DNA of 46,390 bases from Lachnospiraceae bacterium P6B14 (lineage in GTDB: Bacteria; Bacillota; Clostridia; Lachnospirales; Lachnospiraceae). The position numbers and the translations under genes were made by a program. This document shows, piece by piece, positions 18,164 to 27,030 of the stretch. Location: positions 1-46,390 of the forward strand of contig JHWZ01000018.1 of NCBI GenBank assembly GCA_000687695.1. Reading direction: 5' to 3'. How positions within the stretch are numbered: the stretch's first letter is position 1; the number at the start of each line of letters is the position of its first letter. The notes under the pieces were generated by a model. That model was not told the DNA's origin, searched no databases, and saw only the letters and a program-made list of their open reading frames with translations.

Positions 18164-19006
18164 TTAAAGCCTCGGCGTATCGAGATAATTCTTCAGGTGA
18201 AAATGTTTCGTTTTATGCGCGGTAAACAGCGTACCGATATCCTCACCATTAAACGCTCTTTCGATGTTGTTCATATCGTTTCCGTTTATGATGAGCATAT
18301 CCGCTCCGGCGTCGTTAGCAATACCCGCCGCCTCAAGCTTCGAGATCATGCCACCTGTCCCGACATCTGTCTGAGGTCCCTTTGCCATCTCGAGCATCTC
18401 ATCGGTGATCATATCAACTTTCGGGATACGAACGGCATCAGGATTCACTCTCGGATCGTCCGAGTAAAGTCCGTCGATATCGCTTAAGAGCACCACCAGA
18501 TCAGCACCCGATATAGCCGCAACGATAGCCGACAGATAGTCGTTATCGGAAAGCGTAAACTCGTCGGTAGCGACCGTATCATTCTCATTTACGATTGGTA
18601 TCACTCCCATATTGAGAAGCTCACGGAAGGTATTCTGCGCATTGTGCCTCGATGTATCATCGGCGATAGTCACCTTCGTCATCAGCACCTGAGCTGTTTT
18701 CTGGTTGTACTCAGAAAAAATCTTCTGATACACCGTCATCAATCTGATCTGTCCGACAGCTGCACATGCCTGCTTCACCGCCTGCTCTGTCGGTCTCTCC
18801 TTCAGCTCGAGGGCTCGCCTGCCCACTGCGATCGCACCCGATGAAACGATCATCACGTCCTTTCCGCGGTTGCGAAAATCCGAAACGATCCTGATAAACT
18901 TCTCAAGCTTTACCAGGTCAAGTCCGCCTGTCTCCTCGTGAGTAATCGTTGATGATCCCACCTTGAAAACTATTCTTTTCTTGTCATTAAAATCAATCCT
19001 GCTCAT
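18164..19006 (-). CDS. proB: Glutamate 5-kinase, short form
   Basis: ProB phosphorylates glutamate in the first step of proline synthesis. The 280-residue protein has the amino acid kinase fold: VFKVGSSTIT at the start, IVSSGAIAVGRRAL, PIVNENDTV, LLSDIDGLYS and GTGGMISKLEAA. It ends soon after the kinase domain and lacks the C-terminal PUA domain found in the longer ProB forms. proA is not adjacent. A promoter lies at 19073-19101. Confidence 0.95.
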   Translation of the reverse strand: MSRIDFNDKKRIVFKVGSSTITHEETGGLDLVKLEKFIRIVSDFRNRGKDVMIVSSGAIAVGRRALELKERPTEQAVKQACAAVGQIRLMTVYQKIFSEYNQKTAQVLMTKVTIADDTSRHNAQNTFRELLNMGVIPIVNENDTVATDEFTLSDNDYLSAIVAAISGADLVVLLSDIDGLYSDDPRVNPDAVRIPKVDMITDEMLEMAKGPQTDVGTGGMISKLEAAGIANDAGADMLIINGNDMNNIERAFNGEDIGTLFTAHKTKHFHLKNYLDTPRL

Positions 19007-19072
19007 TTTTCTACTCTCTCTTCAATCAGTTTTGTCACACGTATCAAATTATTCCCTTAGATTTATGGCTCG

Positions 19073-19101
19073 ATTATACTATAAAATCGCAATGAATGCA
19101 A
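19073..19101 (-). promoter_or_regulatory. Promoter of proB
   Basis: On minus, -10 TATAAT (19073-19078) and -35 TTGCAT (19096-19101) with 17-bp spacing; about 67 bp upstream of the ATG. Confidence 0.55.
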
Positions 19102-19119
19102 GAGACGTATACCCCATCT

Positions 19120-20895
19120 TTACTGCATCAGTCTCTCACCTATTCGCTCAGCTACCCGCAGTCCGTCCATGGCTGCAGAAAGGATACCTCCCGCGTAACC
19201 GGCGCCCTCACCGCAGGGATAAAGCCCGGGTAGCGATACACTCTCGAGCGACTCATCGTCACGAACGATCCTAACCGGTGACGACGTCCTCGATTCCACC
19301 CCGAGTATCAGCGTATCATCCGCGTCAAATCCCTGTATCTTTTTCCCGAACTGATCGATCGCCTCACACACAGCGGTGCGTATTTCCTCAGGTAACGCCG
19401 ATGCAACATCAGCGTATGTCCATTGTCCCTTCACGGACGGCTGGTTACTTGAGAGTCCCGTGACACGCACTTTACCACTTACCACCGCAGTATTCTCATT
19501 ATTATTGACATCTTGTTTCGAATCCTTATCCGGATGATCCATGGCCAAACTCTGAAACTCGCCGTATCTCTGCACAGGAATCTTTCCATCAGCAACCTGA
19601 TACATGTTTTTTTCGAGTTGTCTCTGGTACACCACTCCGACAAATACATCTGCGTCTTCGGATCCGTCCGACACTGCATTCCTCTCATCTGCACCGGGAT
19701 CCACCGTCACAACTATCGCCGCATTTGCATATCCGGAATCACGCCTGACATCACTCATTCCGTTCACGACCAGATGTCCCGGCTCACTCGAAGCATTCAC
19801 CACATATCCACCCGGGCACATGCAGAACGAGTATACCCCTCTGCCATCCTCAGTTTTTCCGGTCAGCTTATAGTATGCAGCCGGCACATTATTTCCGGCG
19901 TTCTCCGCCACTCCACCCGGCACATCCTGTCCGGCATGCTTGTCATTTTTCACCTGTCCATACTGCGCGCGGTCGATATCCGATTGTCTGTGCTGTACTC
20001 TGACGCCCACAGCAAACGGCTTCGGCCTCATCTCGATCCGCTGCTCTTTTAACTTATCGAATGTATCCCTGGCGCTGTGCCCGATCGCCAGCACCAGATG
20101 CTCGCACGGGATCGTATCGCGAAGTGCGCCCTGCTTTACCCAGACGCCGCTCACGCGGTCGCCCTGCTTTTCGACGCCGACATACTTCGTATGGAACAAA
20201 AATGTCACGCCCTGCTTTTCCATCGCCTTTCGCATATTGACGATCACGGAACGCAGAACATCAGTCCCGATATGTGGCTTGGCGTCATATAGTATATCCT
20301 TACCCGCGCCAAATCTCACGAAGGTCTCGAGGATAAATCTTTTCGTTCCGTCCTTATCCTTCACTCCGGAATTAAGTTTGCCGTCGGAAAAAGTCCCCGC
20401 TCCGCCCTCGCCGAAGCAGACATTGACCTCCTCGTTCAGCTCGCCGCTCTCCCAGAAACGCTCGACCTCACCGACTCTCTCCTCCATCGGCGCACCACGC
20501 TCGATAAGCACCGGTCTTAACCCTCTTAGTGAAAGCGCATACGCGCAAAAAAGTCCCGCAGGCCCACTGCCCACGACAACAATTCTTTCGTCATCACGCC
20601 CTCTGATCTGTGTCAACTTTGACTCATACATTATGGGCTTTTTAACCTGTCTTAAGTTCTTGTTATAATGATTCTTTTTGAGAATAGTTTCCTCATCATC
20701 CGACAGAAATCTGATCGAATAAATATAAAAGATATCCGGCTTGCTTCTCGCATCCAGACTCCTCTTATATATCTCAAATTTGCGCATCTGCTCCGCTTTA
20801 ATCTTCAACTTTTGCGACGCGTATTCACGCAAGTGCTCCTTCTCATCAGCGGGCACATCCTGTATATTAATCTTTATCTGACCCAACTCCAGCAT
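19120..20895 (-). CDS. FAD-dependent dehydrogenase, COG2509 type
   Basis: This is a 591-residue flavoprotein of unknown substrate. An N-terminal ~80-residue ThiF-like/RNA-binding type cap (LGQIKINIQDVP onward) precedes the FAD fold, whose GxGxxG is VVVGSGPAGLFCAYALSLRG. Later family landmarks include CFGEGGAGTFSDGKL, ILGVESRTSSPVRI and the C-terminal GEGAGYAGGILSAAMDGLR. Between about residues 385 and 490 the protein carries a long hydrophilic stretch (DERNAVSDGSEDADVF, DKDSKQDVNNNENTAV) longer than I recall for relatives. The family is conserved but not biochemically settled. Confidence 0.85.
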   Translation of the reverse strand: MLELGQIKINIQDVPADEKEHLREYASQKLKIKAEQMRKFEIYKRSLDARSKPDIFYIYSIRFLSDDEETILKKNHYNKNLRQVKKPIMYESKLTQIRGRDDERIVVVGSGPAGLFCAYALSLRGLRPVLIERGAPMEERVGEVERFWESGELNEEVNVCFGEGGAGTFSDGKLNSGVKDKDGTKRFILETFVRFGAGKDILYDAKPHIGTDVLRSVIVNMRKAMEKQGVTFLFHTKYVGVEKQGDRVSGVWVKQGALRDTIPCEHLVLAIGHSARDTFDKLKEQRIEMRPKPFAVGVRVQHRQSDIDRAQYGQVKNDKHAGQDVPGGVAENAGNNVPAAYYKLTGKTEDGRGVYSFCMCPGGYVVNASSEPGHLVVNGMSDVRRDSGYANAAIVVTVDPGADERNAVSDGSEDADVFVGVVYQRQLEKNMYQVADGKIPVQRYGEFQSLAMDHPDKDSKQDVNNNENTAVVSGKVRVTGLSSNQPSVKGQWTYADVASALPEEIRTAVCEAIDQFGKKIQGFDADDTLILGVESRTSSPVRIVRDDESLESVSLPGLYPCGEGAGYAGGILSAAMDGLRVAERIGERLMQ

Positions 20896-20976
20896 TTAGA
20901 TAATTCCTTCTCATTCATTCTTTATTCTTTTCTTTTATCGCAGACACCGTATTCTTAATTTCGTACTTGTATCGCA

Positions 20977-21109
20977 GGAATCTGATTACAGCTTTACGGC
21001 GAGTGACATGTCGCTTACGTCGTTGCGCAGACACCGTACTTTGGTGTCGTGCAACGTGACGTAAGGGAATAAGCGCAAGCGGTCACGAGCGTAAACTGTA
21101 TCAGATTCC
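20977..21109 (+). repeat. Structured intergenic element, family 2 copy E
   Basis: The outer arm is GGAATCTGAT/ATCAGATTCC (20977-20986 / 21100-21109), continued by ACAG/CTGT and TTTACG/CGTAAA with single-base bulges. Inner stems are GTGAC/GTCAC, CTTACGTC/GACGTAAG (21014-21021 / 21058-21065), GTTGC/GCAAC (21022-21026 / 21051-21055) and GACACC/GGTGTC (21030-21035 / 21043-21048) with loop GTACTTT. An AAGCGCAAGCG segment follows at 21071-21081. The right outer arm contains the stop codon of the adjacent oxidoreductase gene (21101-21103). It is the counterpart of copy D read in reverse. Confidence 0.75.
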
Positions 21110-22390
21110 GCACGTCCTCAAGATACTCTCGCTTGATATCATCGCACTTGCCCACGCGAGATGCAGATTATATCCGCCGCACATCCCGTCGATATCCATC
21201 AGTTCCCCAAGCACATACAGCCCCGGGCAGCACTTACTCTCAAACGTCTCTTCCGACACCTCTGAGACCGGCACTCCTCCCGCGCTCACCTGCGCCTTCT
21301 CAATCCCATAAGTATCCGTTATCGTAAACTCAAACCTCTTCAAAGTCTTCGCGATCTGCTCTGCACTCTTCTGACCGTTCCCGATCACGGAGAGCCATTT
21401 CGACGGCACCAGCCCGTCAAAACCGTTTACCGAAACCCACCTCTCGCACTCATCCTGCGACAAAGTCGGTACGAAATCGATAACGCCCCAAACAGGCTTG
21501 TCAGCGGCCAGCCCTTCAGCTGCCACCCTGCACATCTGGAATACAGGTATCCCGCTCACACCGGTCTTCGTTATCTGTATCTCACCGGTCTCAGTTCCCT
21601 GCAACATCCCGTCCACATAAAGGGAAAAGCTTCCCTGCACGCGCGTCCCGGCAACGCCCTTCCAAAAACGACCCGCCGCATTCATCCCCGTGAGTCCCGG
21701 ATACACATCCGTCACACTGTGACCGAGCTTCTTTAAAAATGAATAGCCGTCCGCACATCCTCCCTGTTCTTTACCGGCAGGTCCTCCCGTGGCGAGAATG
21801 AGCGTCTCACATCCATAATCACATGTATCAGTCTCTATCTCAAATCTTGCCGGTGCGTGGATGACCTGACCTGTAGACTCATCCACATCGATGATATCCC
21901 TTTCACTGAGCATCTCATTATCTCTGAAGCGTTCAGGCACTCCGCCAGCCACCCCCGCCGCATCATAAGCATCCTCACACCAAACATCGGTAACTCTTGC
22001 CGACAGTTCTATATGCACGTTCGGCTTCCTGCATCCCTTATACAGCGCACCGATCACCGTCTGCGCCTGGTTCGAATGCGGATACACATATCCATCCTTC
22101 TCGCGAGTCAGCACACCGAGCTCGTTAAAAGTATCGATCACGCGCGCGGGACTAACACGTTCAAGCACGGAAGAAACGAACTCCTTGTCCCCATAATAAT
22201 TCTTCCAGCTCATGTTCATGTTGGTCAGATTGCACCTGCCGTTACCCGTCGCAGACAGCTTTCTCCCGACGCGATCCTCCTTCTCCAGAACCAGGATCGA
22301 CTTCCCCGAACACGCCAAAAGGCAGGCGCTTAGAAGTCCCGAAGCGCCCGCCCCTATGATCACTATGTCATAATACTCGTTATGACTCAT
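21101..22390 (-). CDS. NAD(P)/FAD-dependent oxidoreductase, HI0933/BaiN type
   Basis: This is a 429-residue flavoprotein. It opens YDIVIIGAGASGLLSACLLA (FAD GxGxxG), then GRKLSATGNGRCNLTN, TLILATGGPAGKEQGGCADGYS, and ends with GLYVLGELMDIDGMCGGYNLHLAWASA, all landmarks of the HI0933 family that includes BaiN. Real substrates are uncertain; BaiN itself has been linked to bile-acid ring reduction, but membership alone does not show that here. Residues about 165-205 form an acidic insert (DAYDAAGVAGGV onward). Its last codons lie in the arm of structured element E. Confidence 0.88.
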   Translation of the reverse strand: MSHNEYYDIVIIGAGASGLLSACLLACSGKSILVLEKEDRVGRKLSATGNGRCNLTNMNMSWKNYYGDKEFVSSVLERVSPARVIDTFNELGVLTREKDGYVYPHSNQAQTVIGALYKGCRKPNVHIELSARVTDVWCEDAYDAAGVAGGVPERFRDNEMLSERDIIDVDESTGQVIHAPARFEIETDTCDYGCETLILATGGPAGKEQGGCADGYSFLKKLGHSVTDVYPGLTGMNAAGRFWKGVAGTRVQGSFSLYVDGMLQGTETGEIQITKTGVSGIPVFQMCRVAAEGLAADKPVWGVIDFVPTLSQDECERWVSVNGFDGLVPSKWLSVIGNGQKSAEQIAKTLKRFEFTITDTYGIEKAQVSAGGVPVSEVSEETFESKCCPGLYVLGELMDIDGMCGGYNLHLAWASAMISSESILRTCGI

Positions 22391-22424
22391 TTTTCAATTC
22401 CTATCGTGTTATTTTTCAAAAATG

Positions 22425-23660
22425 TCACGGTCTGCCTATTTTTACCGGATGACGATAATAAGCGTTTGAAATCTTGATACCGTCACGATGGTTGCTGGCG
22501 TGGATGACCTGACCGCCACCGATGTACATAGCTACGTGACCTATACCACCGTTACCGTAGAAGAACAGATCTCCCGGAATAGGATGTGACACGCTGGTCG
22601 TGCAACCTGCCTGTGCGGCTGAGCTGTGCGGAAGACCCTTTCCGAAGTGTGCCCAGATCTGCATGGTAAATCCGGAGCAGTCACATCCGTTGGTCAGGCT
22701 TGTTCCGCCCCATACATACGGATTTCCGAGGAACTGCATAGCGTATGCCACGATACCGTATGAGCCCGGAGCCTCTCCTGTCTCAGGATCATATTTAACC
22801 TTAGTCGCACGCTTCAGAGAAAACTGCTCTCTTACGTACTCCTTTGAAACAAATGCATAATCATCATCGACCATGATACATATGAACTCATTCATATGGT
22901 CAAGCAGGTACTGCATACCGCCTGCACGCTCGATAGCCTCATCAGAGATCTCTTCCTTCTTGATGATCTTCTCGAGGAACTGCTGATCGACACTCTCTTT
23001 CTTGATCTCGAACTCCTCGCCCGCATCACAAACAGAGTAGATCGGCGCTGTAGTTGACGGAAGCGCTCTTACATTCAGAGAGTCAGTCATGATCTCAACA
23101 CAATCACGTCCAACCTCAGGAGCGATCGCCTCAGCCTCCTCATCCATCGTAAGGAATTCAGCCTTAACGAATCCAACAACTCCGCCTGAAATGATCTTTG
23201 CCCATCCGTCCTTTGTAACCTTGTAGACATGGCATCCTGAGTTCTTAACCATCTTTCCGATGATGCGTGAATCAGTGGATGGTCTCTTACGAACGTTTAA
23301 GTAATTATCAACCTTGTTCGCGATACCGAGCCTCGAATAATTCAGATTCAGTCTGACATGCTCACCATCCTGGATCGCTGACTCGATCTCAGTCGCAGGT
23401 CCCGGGATAACCTCGTCATTTCCGTAGTTTCCCTTCATCTCCTGCTGAATCTGATCCCCATTCAACATAAGCAGAGGATCTGTAGCAAACAACTCGCCAT
23501 TGGCAACCTTTGCACAAAAATCATTCACAAGAACGATCGCACCACTGATGCCTTCCTCACGTCCGACAGCCTCAGCAGATGACTGAACTGTGGAAGCCAA
23601 AACGGCGATGGCAAAACCACCCGCAATAAAGGTAGCCGCAGCTCTTTTTATTCTTCTCAT
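22425..23660 (-). CDS. Secreted SH3-domain C40 (NlpC/P60) peptidase
   Basis: This is a 411-residue exported cell-wall hydrolase. The signal peptide is RRIKRAAATFIAGGFAIAV..SSAEA. Two bacterial SH3 repeats follow (about 120-175 with NYLNVRKRPSTDSRIIGKM, and 190-270 with DSLNVRALPSTTAPIYSV). The catalytic NlpC/P60 domain has Cys328 (GCDCSGF), His375 (GHVAMYIGGG) and His387 (VIHAS). It probably cuts peptidoglycan stem peptides during growth or separation. A consensus promoter (23766-23794) drives it alone, with a leader of about 100 nt containing a CATGTAT/ATACATG hairpin. Confidence 0.92.
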   Translation of the reverse strand: MRRIKRAAATFIAGGFAIAVLASTVQSSAEAVGREEGISGAIVLVNDFCAKVANGELFATDPLLMLNGDQIQQEMKGNYGNDEVIPGPATEIESAIQDGEHVRLNLNYSRLGIANKVDNYLNVRKRPSTDSRIIGKMVKNSGCHVYKVTKDGWAKIISGGVVGFVKAEFLTMDEEAEAIAPEVGRDCVEIMTDSLNVRALPSTTAPIYSVCDAGEEFEIKKESVDQQFLEKIIKKEEISDEAIERAGGMQYLLDHMNEFICIMVDDDYAFVSKEYVREQFSLKRATKVKYDPETGEAPGSYGIVAYAMQFLGNPYVWGGTSLTNGCDCSGFTMQIWAHFGKGLPHSSAAQAGCTTSVSHPIPGDLFFYGNGGIGHVAMYIGGGQVIHASNHRDGIKISNAYYRHPVKIGRP

Positions 23661-23765
23661 ATTTTACCGTCTCCTTATAATCGCGCATGTATACATCCGA
23701 GATACATGTCGCATAAGTAACTTATCCCTTTAATTTTGTTACAGAATTGTTACATGTCGAAACAA

Positions 23766-23794
23766 ATTATAACGCGTTTCCGTTCTTTTGTCAA
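23766..23794 (-). promoter_or_regulatory. Promoter of the C40 peptidase gene
   Basis: On minus, -35 TTGACA (23789-23794) and -10 TATAAT (23766-23771) with exactly 17 bp between: a perfect sigma-A consensus, implying strong expression. Confidence 0.85.
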
Positions 23795-23814
23795 TACTTT
23801 TTCGGTAAAAAAAT

Positions 23815-23844
23815 AATCCGTACTTCAAAAACAAAGCACGGATT
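23815..23844 (-). terminator. Terminator of the HD-GYP/FapA unit
   Basis: The 11-bp arms AATCCGTaCTT/AAGcACGGATT close a loop, and on minus they are followed by ATTTTTTT. It lies 68 bp after the HD-GYP stop. Confidence 0.7.
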
Positions 23845-23911
23845 TTCGTATCTTTTCACAATATCTTGTACTGACAGACTACACAAGTCGACAAAATATT
23901 ACTATTCATTG

Positions 23912-24565
23912 TTATTTATCTTTATTTTCTTCTCGTGCCAAAAGCACTTCAAGCTCCGGTCTTGACGCAATAAACGCGTTTACAAGCTTCGGAGAAAAAG
24001 AACCACACTCTCCGTTTACGATCATGTCATAAACCTCCAGCTTCGGGATAGCCGCTTTATGAAGTCTGTCACCCAGAGCATCCTCATACGCATCGGCAAG
24101 TCCTACTATCTGCGCACCGATAGGGATATCATCGCCCTTTTTATGCTCCGGATATCCGTCGCCATTGTACCTCTCATGATGATTTAAACATATCGATGCA
24201 GCGAGCTTGAAAAATACTCTGTCCTCATCACCCTTCGGGAGGTGCTTAAAAACATCCTTAAACATCTTTTCACCCTTGTAGGTATGGCTCTGATATATCT
24301 CATATTCCGTATCGGTAAGTCTTGACGGTTTATTTACTATTCGATCAGGCAGCTTTAGCTTACCTACATCATGAAGCGTTGCGGCGCTGGATATCATCTT
24401 CGCCATATCCTTGCTTATACCCAGATCAGGATACATCTTGCGAAGCTTTTCCACAAGGACATAGGAAATCATACCAACACGCCTTGCATGCTGGTTCGTG
24501 ATATAATCCCTGTTCTCGATAATGGCACCGAAGTACCGCGCCATTCTTACGCCGGCTTCATCCAT
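23912..24565 (-). CDS. HD-GYP domain protein, putative cyclic-di-GMP phosphodiesterase
   Basis: A 217-residue protein made of one HD-GYP domain. Metal ligands are in NQHARRVG (about 24-31) and AATLHDVGKLKLPDRIV. The defining GYP signature is present as NHHERYNGDGYPE, and the downstream IVGLADAYEDAL (D-A-Y/F-D motif) is clear. No sensor or receiver domain is attached. The expected role is hydrolysis of cyclic-di-GMP, although some HD-GYP proteins act on other dinucleotides. It lies 14 bp after the FapA-type gene and shares its transcript and terminator. Confidence 0.85.
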   Translation of the reverse strand: MDEAGVRMARYFGAIIENRDYITNQHARRVGMISYVLVEKLRKMYPDLGISKDMAKMISSAATLHDVGKLKLPDRIVNKPSRLTDTEYEIYQSHTYKGEKMFKDVFKHLPKGDEDRVFFKLAASICLNHHERYNGDGYPEHKKGDDIPIGAQIVGLADAYEDALGDRLHKAAIPKLEVYDMIVNGECGSFSPKLVNAFIASRPELEVLLAREENKDK

Positions 24566-24579
24566 ATTTGTCCCCCATG

Positions 24580-26982
24580 TTACAGTTTTGTTCTTATCTT
24601 GTAACCAACCCTGCCGTCTTCCTTAACGAAGATGACATTTTTGAGTGTATCTCTGACCAGATATACAACCGAGCTGATGAACACACGTGTACCCGGATAT
24701 ACGGTACCCTTTACCTCGATCGTCGCGTTTTGCTGCTGGCTCATCTTGAATATTTTTATTTCGCGCTCCTCCAAAAGGCCTTTGATCTCTTTTTTCTGCG
24801 TATACAGAGCCTTGGTCAACTGATCGTAGAACGCTTCCACTTTTTCGTCGCGTTCCGGCATAGCCATGATTTTTTCGATACCTTCCTCGAGAGTATCTAT
24901 ATCCTTTTGAACCTTTTCGCAGCGGTCCATGAGTTCCTGATAGGCTCTGGTATCTCCATCGCCCACACCAACCTCGACTATTGACTTACTCTCCGCAACA
25001 TTTCCGATTCCGAAACACTCGAGGCCGGTCTTCGCGGTAGTGTGACCGCCTATGATTACGCCTCGTCTTCCTGCCACCTGCAAAAATGCCTCGGTGACAG
25101 TATCGCAATTCAGAAGGTATGTGCAAGTGATATTTCCTTCTGCTCTGATCGTACATGATTCGAAGAACTGTCCTATGATCACACCGCCGGCGACAATCTC
25201 CGAGGTGCCACGCCCCTGGACACCGCCCTTGATAAGGACATCATGGCCGGCATAGATAGAGCATGCCTCACAGTTTCCTCCGATGGAAACATTACCGGAT
25301 GCAGAAATCATAAATCCGCTCTCCACGTCACCTGAGATATCCACATCTCCATCGAAGTTGATATTTCCGACTGACAGATCCACATTTCCGGTAACCACAT
25401 AAACATTTCTGATCTCTATAGTCTCGTCGTCGACCCACTCGATAATACCCGTGATATCGGCAATATACTGTTTTTTATCTTCAGAAATATAAAAGCCCTT
25501 ACCCTTGAGCGCCGGTAGATCATGTCCTCTTTCGGGTGTAAGGATATTTCCGTGAACATCATAACCAAACTCTCCGGCAGTAGCAGCGATATAGTCCGCG
25601 ATGACCTGTCCCTTCTCTACTGTCTCAAAAAGCTCAATACCCTTATAATCTACAGCGCCGTTCGGCAAAAGCTTCGGCTCACTTTTTACTTCCTTGCGGA
25701 AATGGAACTCAAACCTTCCGTCCTCACCACGCACGGCCGGCTTTCCTTCCGCGATGACCATATCCGTGAAGTACAGCTTCTCGTCGGTCATCTGTTTGAT
25801 AACATCTTTCTTTATGCCCTGCTTGATGTCATACTCACGCAAAGCACGCATAACGTCTCTGACACCGATAACAGCATCGTTTGTAGGCTGAGTGATACTC
25901 ATAGTCACACTCATTTTGTCCTCGGAAACGACGATATGTATGTCTCTCTTTATCTCCTGCTCGAGTTGCTCGGTATCCTCAATTTCCTTTGAGATATTTC
26001 CGATGAGTTCCTTTGCGAGAGCAACGGCAGGATCTACGACCTCCTCCTGCTCCAAAAGCTTCTCTGCCTCGGATGCGATATCGAAATCGATAGCCGGCAG
26101 ATCGTCCATCGACAAAAGGTCTGATACCAAAGAGCCCGCGAGAATCTGATCGATCTGCTCCTCGTAATCTCCCTCCTTGGCAACCTTCTCGCGAAGCTTT
26201 GCAATCTTCTCGGGCTCGAGTCCTACCTTCGCAAACTTGGAAGTGTTCAACCCCTGCTCGATACCTATTACGATCTCTTTCATCTGCTCCGGAGTGAAAT
26301 CCGGATTCATAACAGGCTTCATATCGAGCTTTTTCTCGAGTCCCTCACGGATGATCTGCATCTGCATCCAGTTGAACCCGCTTCCGGCATAGAGAGCAAC
26401 ATTTACGTCGTTCTCAATACCGGCGATAAGTTCACGAAGCTGAACTCCGTACAGGTTCAGCCCCAGATACGGAGTCAGATTTATATCCTTTTCATGCGCC
26501 TCAATAAGAGCCGCAAGCTGATCGCTGTCATAGCCATTATCCAAACGCTCCGCCAGATCAATTCCCGCGATGCGTCCACGTACGTACTCGAGCACAGGTC
26601 TACCCTGATGCCCTTTGCCGACAACGACCATTGCGTCTATATTGTTTTCTTTTCCGAGAGCGAGAGCTCTGATGGTAAGCGGTTGAAGCCTCGGGTTGGC
26701 ATATATAGACATGTTGACCCCGCGCTCCATACCTGCTCTGACCTCATGCATCTGGTACGAGGTCAGGTCTGTTTTTGCATATACAGAGACGTCGAGACCA
26801 TTTTTAAGACCGGATCTGATTTCCTTCATCTGCAGGGAATTAAACTCCTTCCTTGCAAATAAAGACACATCGACCCCGTCAGCCATACCCTCACGGATCT
26901 CCTCGCACTGAAGCGCGTCGAAGCCCTGTTCAAGGTAGGATGTGATATCGATCTCCTTGTCCTTTGCCTCTGCCTCTGCCAT
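24580..26982 (-). CDS. FapA (DUF342) family protein with N-terminal 26-residue repeats
   Basis: An 800-residue cytoplasmic-type protein. Residues about 10-270 hold roughly nine units of ~26 residues with the pattern F-x3-Q-M-x-E-I-R-x-G-x3-G-x-D-V-S-x-Y-A (for example FNSLQMKEIRSGLKNGLDVS), degenerate near the fourth. From about 350 on is the FapA/DUF342 core: DHLP-like (RGHDLPALKGKGFYISEDK), then a beta-helical stretch (VGNINFDGDVDISGDVESG, VSIGGNCEACSIYAGHDVLI) of the polymer-forming kind. A coiled coil (about 685-750) and a beta tail end it. FapA relatives affect flagellar or surface assembly; the partner HD-GYP gene suggests a link with cyclic-dinucleotide control. No flagellar genes are nearby. 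Confidence 0.82.
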   Translation of the reverse strand: MAEAEAKDKEIDITSYLEQGFDALQCEEIREGMADGVDVSLFARKEFNSLQMKEIRSGLKNGLDVSVYAKTDLTSYQMHEVRAGMERGVNMSIYANPRLQPLTIRALALGKENNIDAMVVVGKGHQGRPVLEYVRGRIAGIDLAERLDNGYDSDQLAALIEAHEKDINLTPYLGLNLYGVQLRELIAGIENDVNVALYAGSGFNWMQMQIIREGLEKKLDMKPVMNPDFTPEQMKEIVIGIEQGLNTSKFAKVGLEPEKIAKLREKVAKEGDYEEQIDQILAGSLVSDLLSMDDLPAIDFDIASEAEKLLEQEEVVDPAVALAKELIGNISKEIEDTEQLEQEIKRDIHIVVSEDKMSVTMSITQPTNDAVIGVRDVMRALREYDIKQGIKKDVIKQMTDEKLYFTDMVIAEGKPAVRGEDGRFEFHFRKEVKSEPKLLPNGAVDYKGIELFETVEKGQVIADYIAATAGEFGYDVHGNILTPERGHDLPALKGKGFYISEDKKQYIADITGIIEWVDDETIEIRNVYVVTGNVDLSVGNINFDGDVDISGDVESGFMISASGNVSIGGNCEACSIYAGHDVLIKGGVQGRGTSEIVAGGVIIGQFFESCTIRAEGNITCTYLLNCDTVTEAFLQVAGRRGVIIGGHTTAKTGLECFGIGNVAESKSIVEVGVGDGDTRAYQELMDRCEKVQKDIDTLEEGIEKIMAMPERDEKVEAFYDQLTKALYTQKKEIKGLLEEREIKIFKMSQQQNATIEVKGTVYPGTRVFISSVVYLVRDTLKNVIFVKEDGRVGYKIRTKL

Positions 26983-27030
26983 AAGGCCCTCCTGTTACAC
27001 TACAGAAAAATACGCCCTACTTAACAATGG

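Noticed and set aside
23661-23765. Possible c-di-AMP (ydaO/yuaA) riboswitch before the C40 peptidase gene
   Set aside because: The transcribed leader is about 100 nt with one simple hairpin, too short and without the conserved core of that riboswitch.
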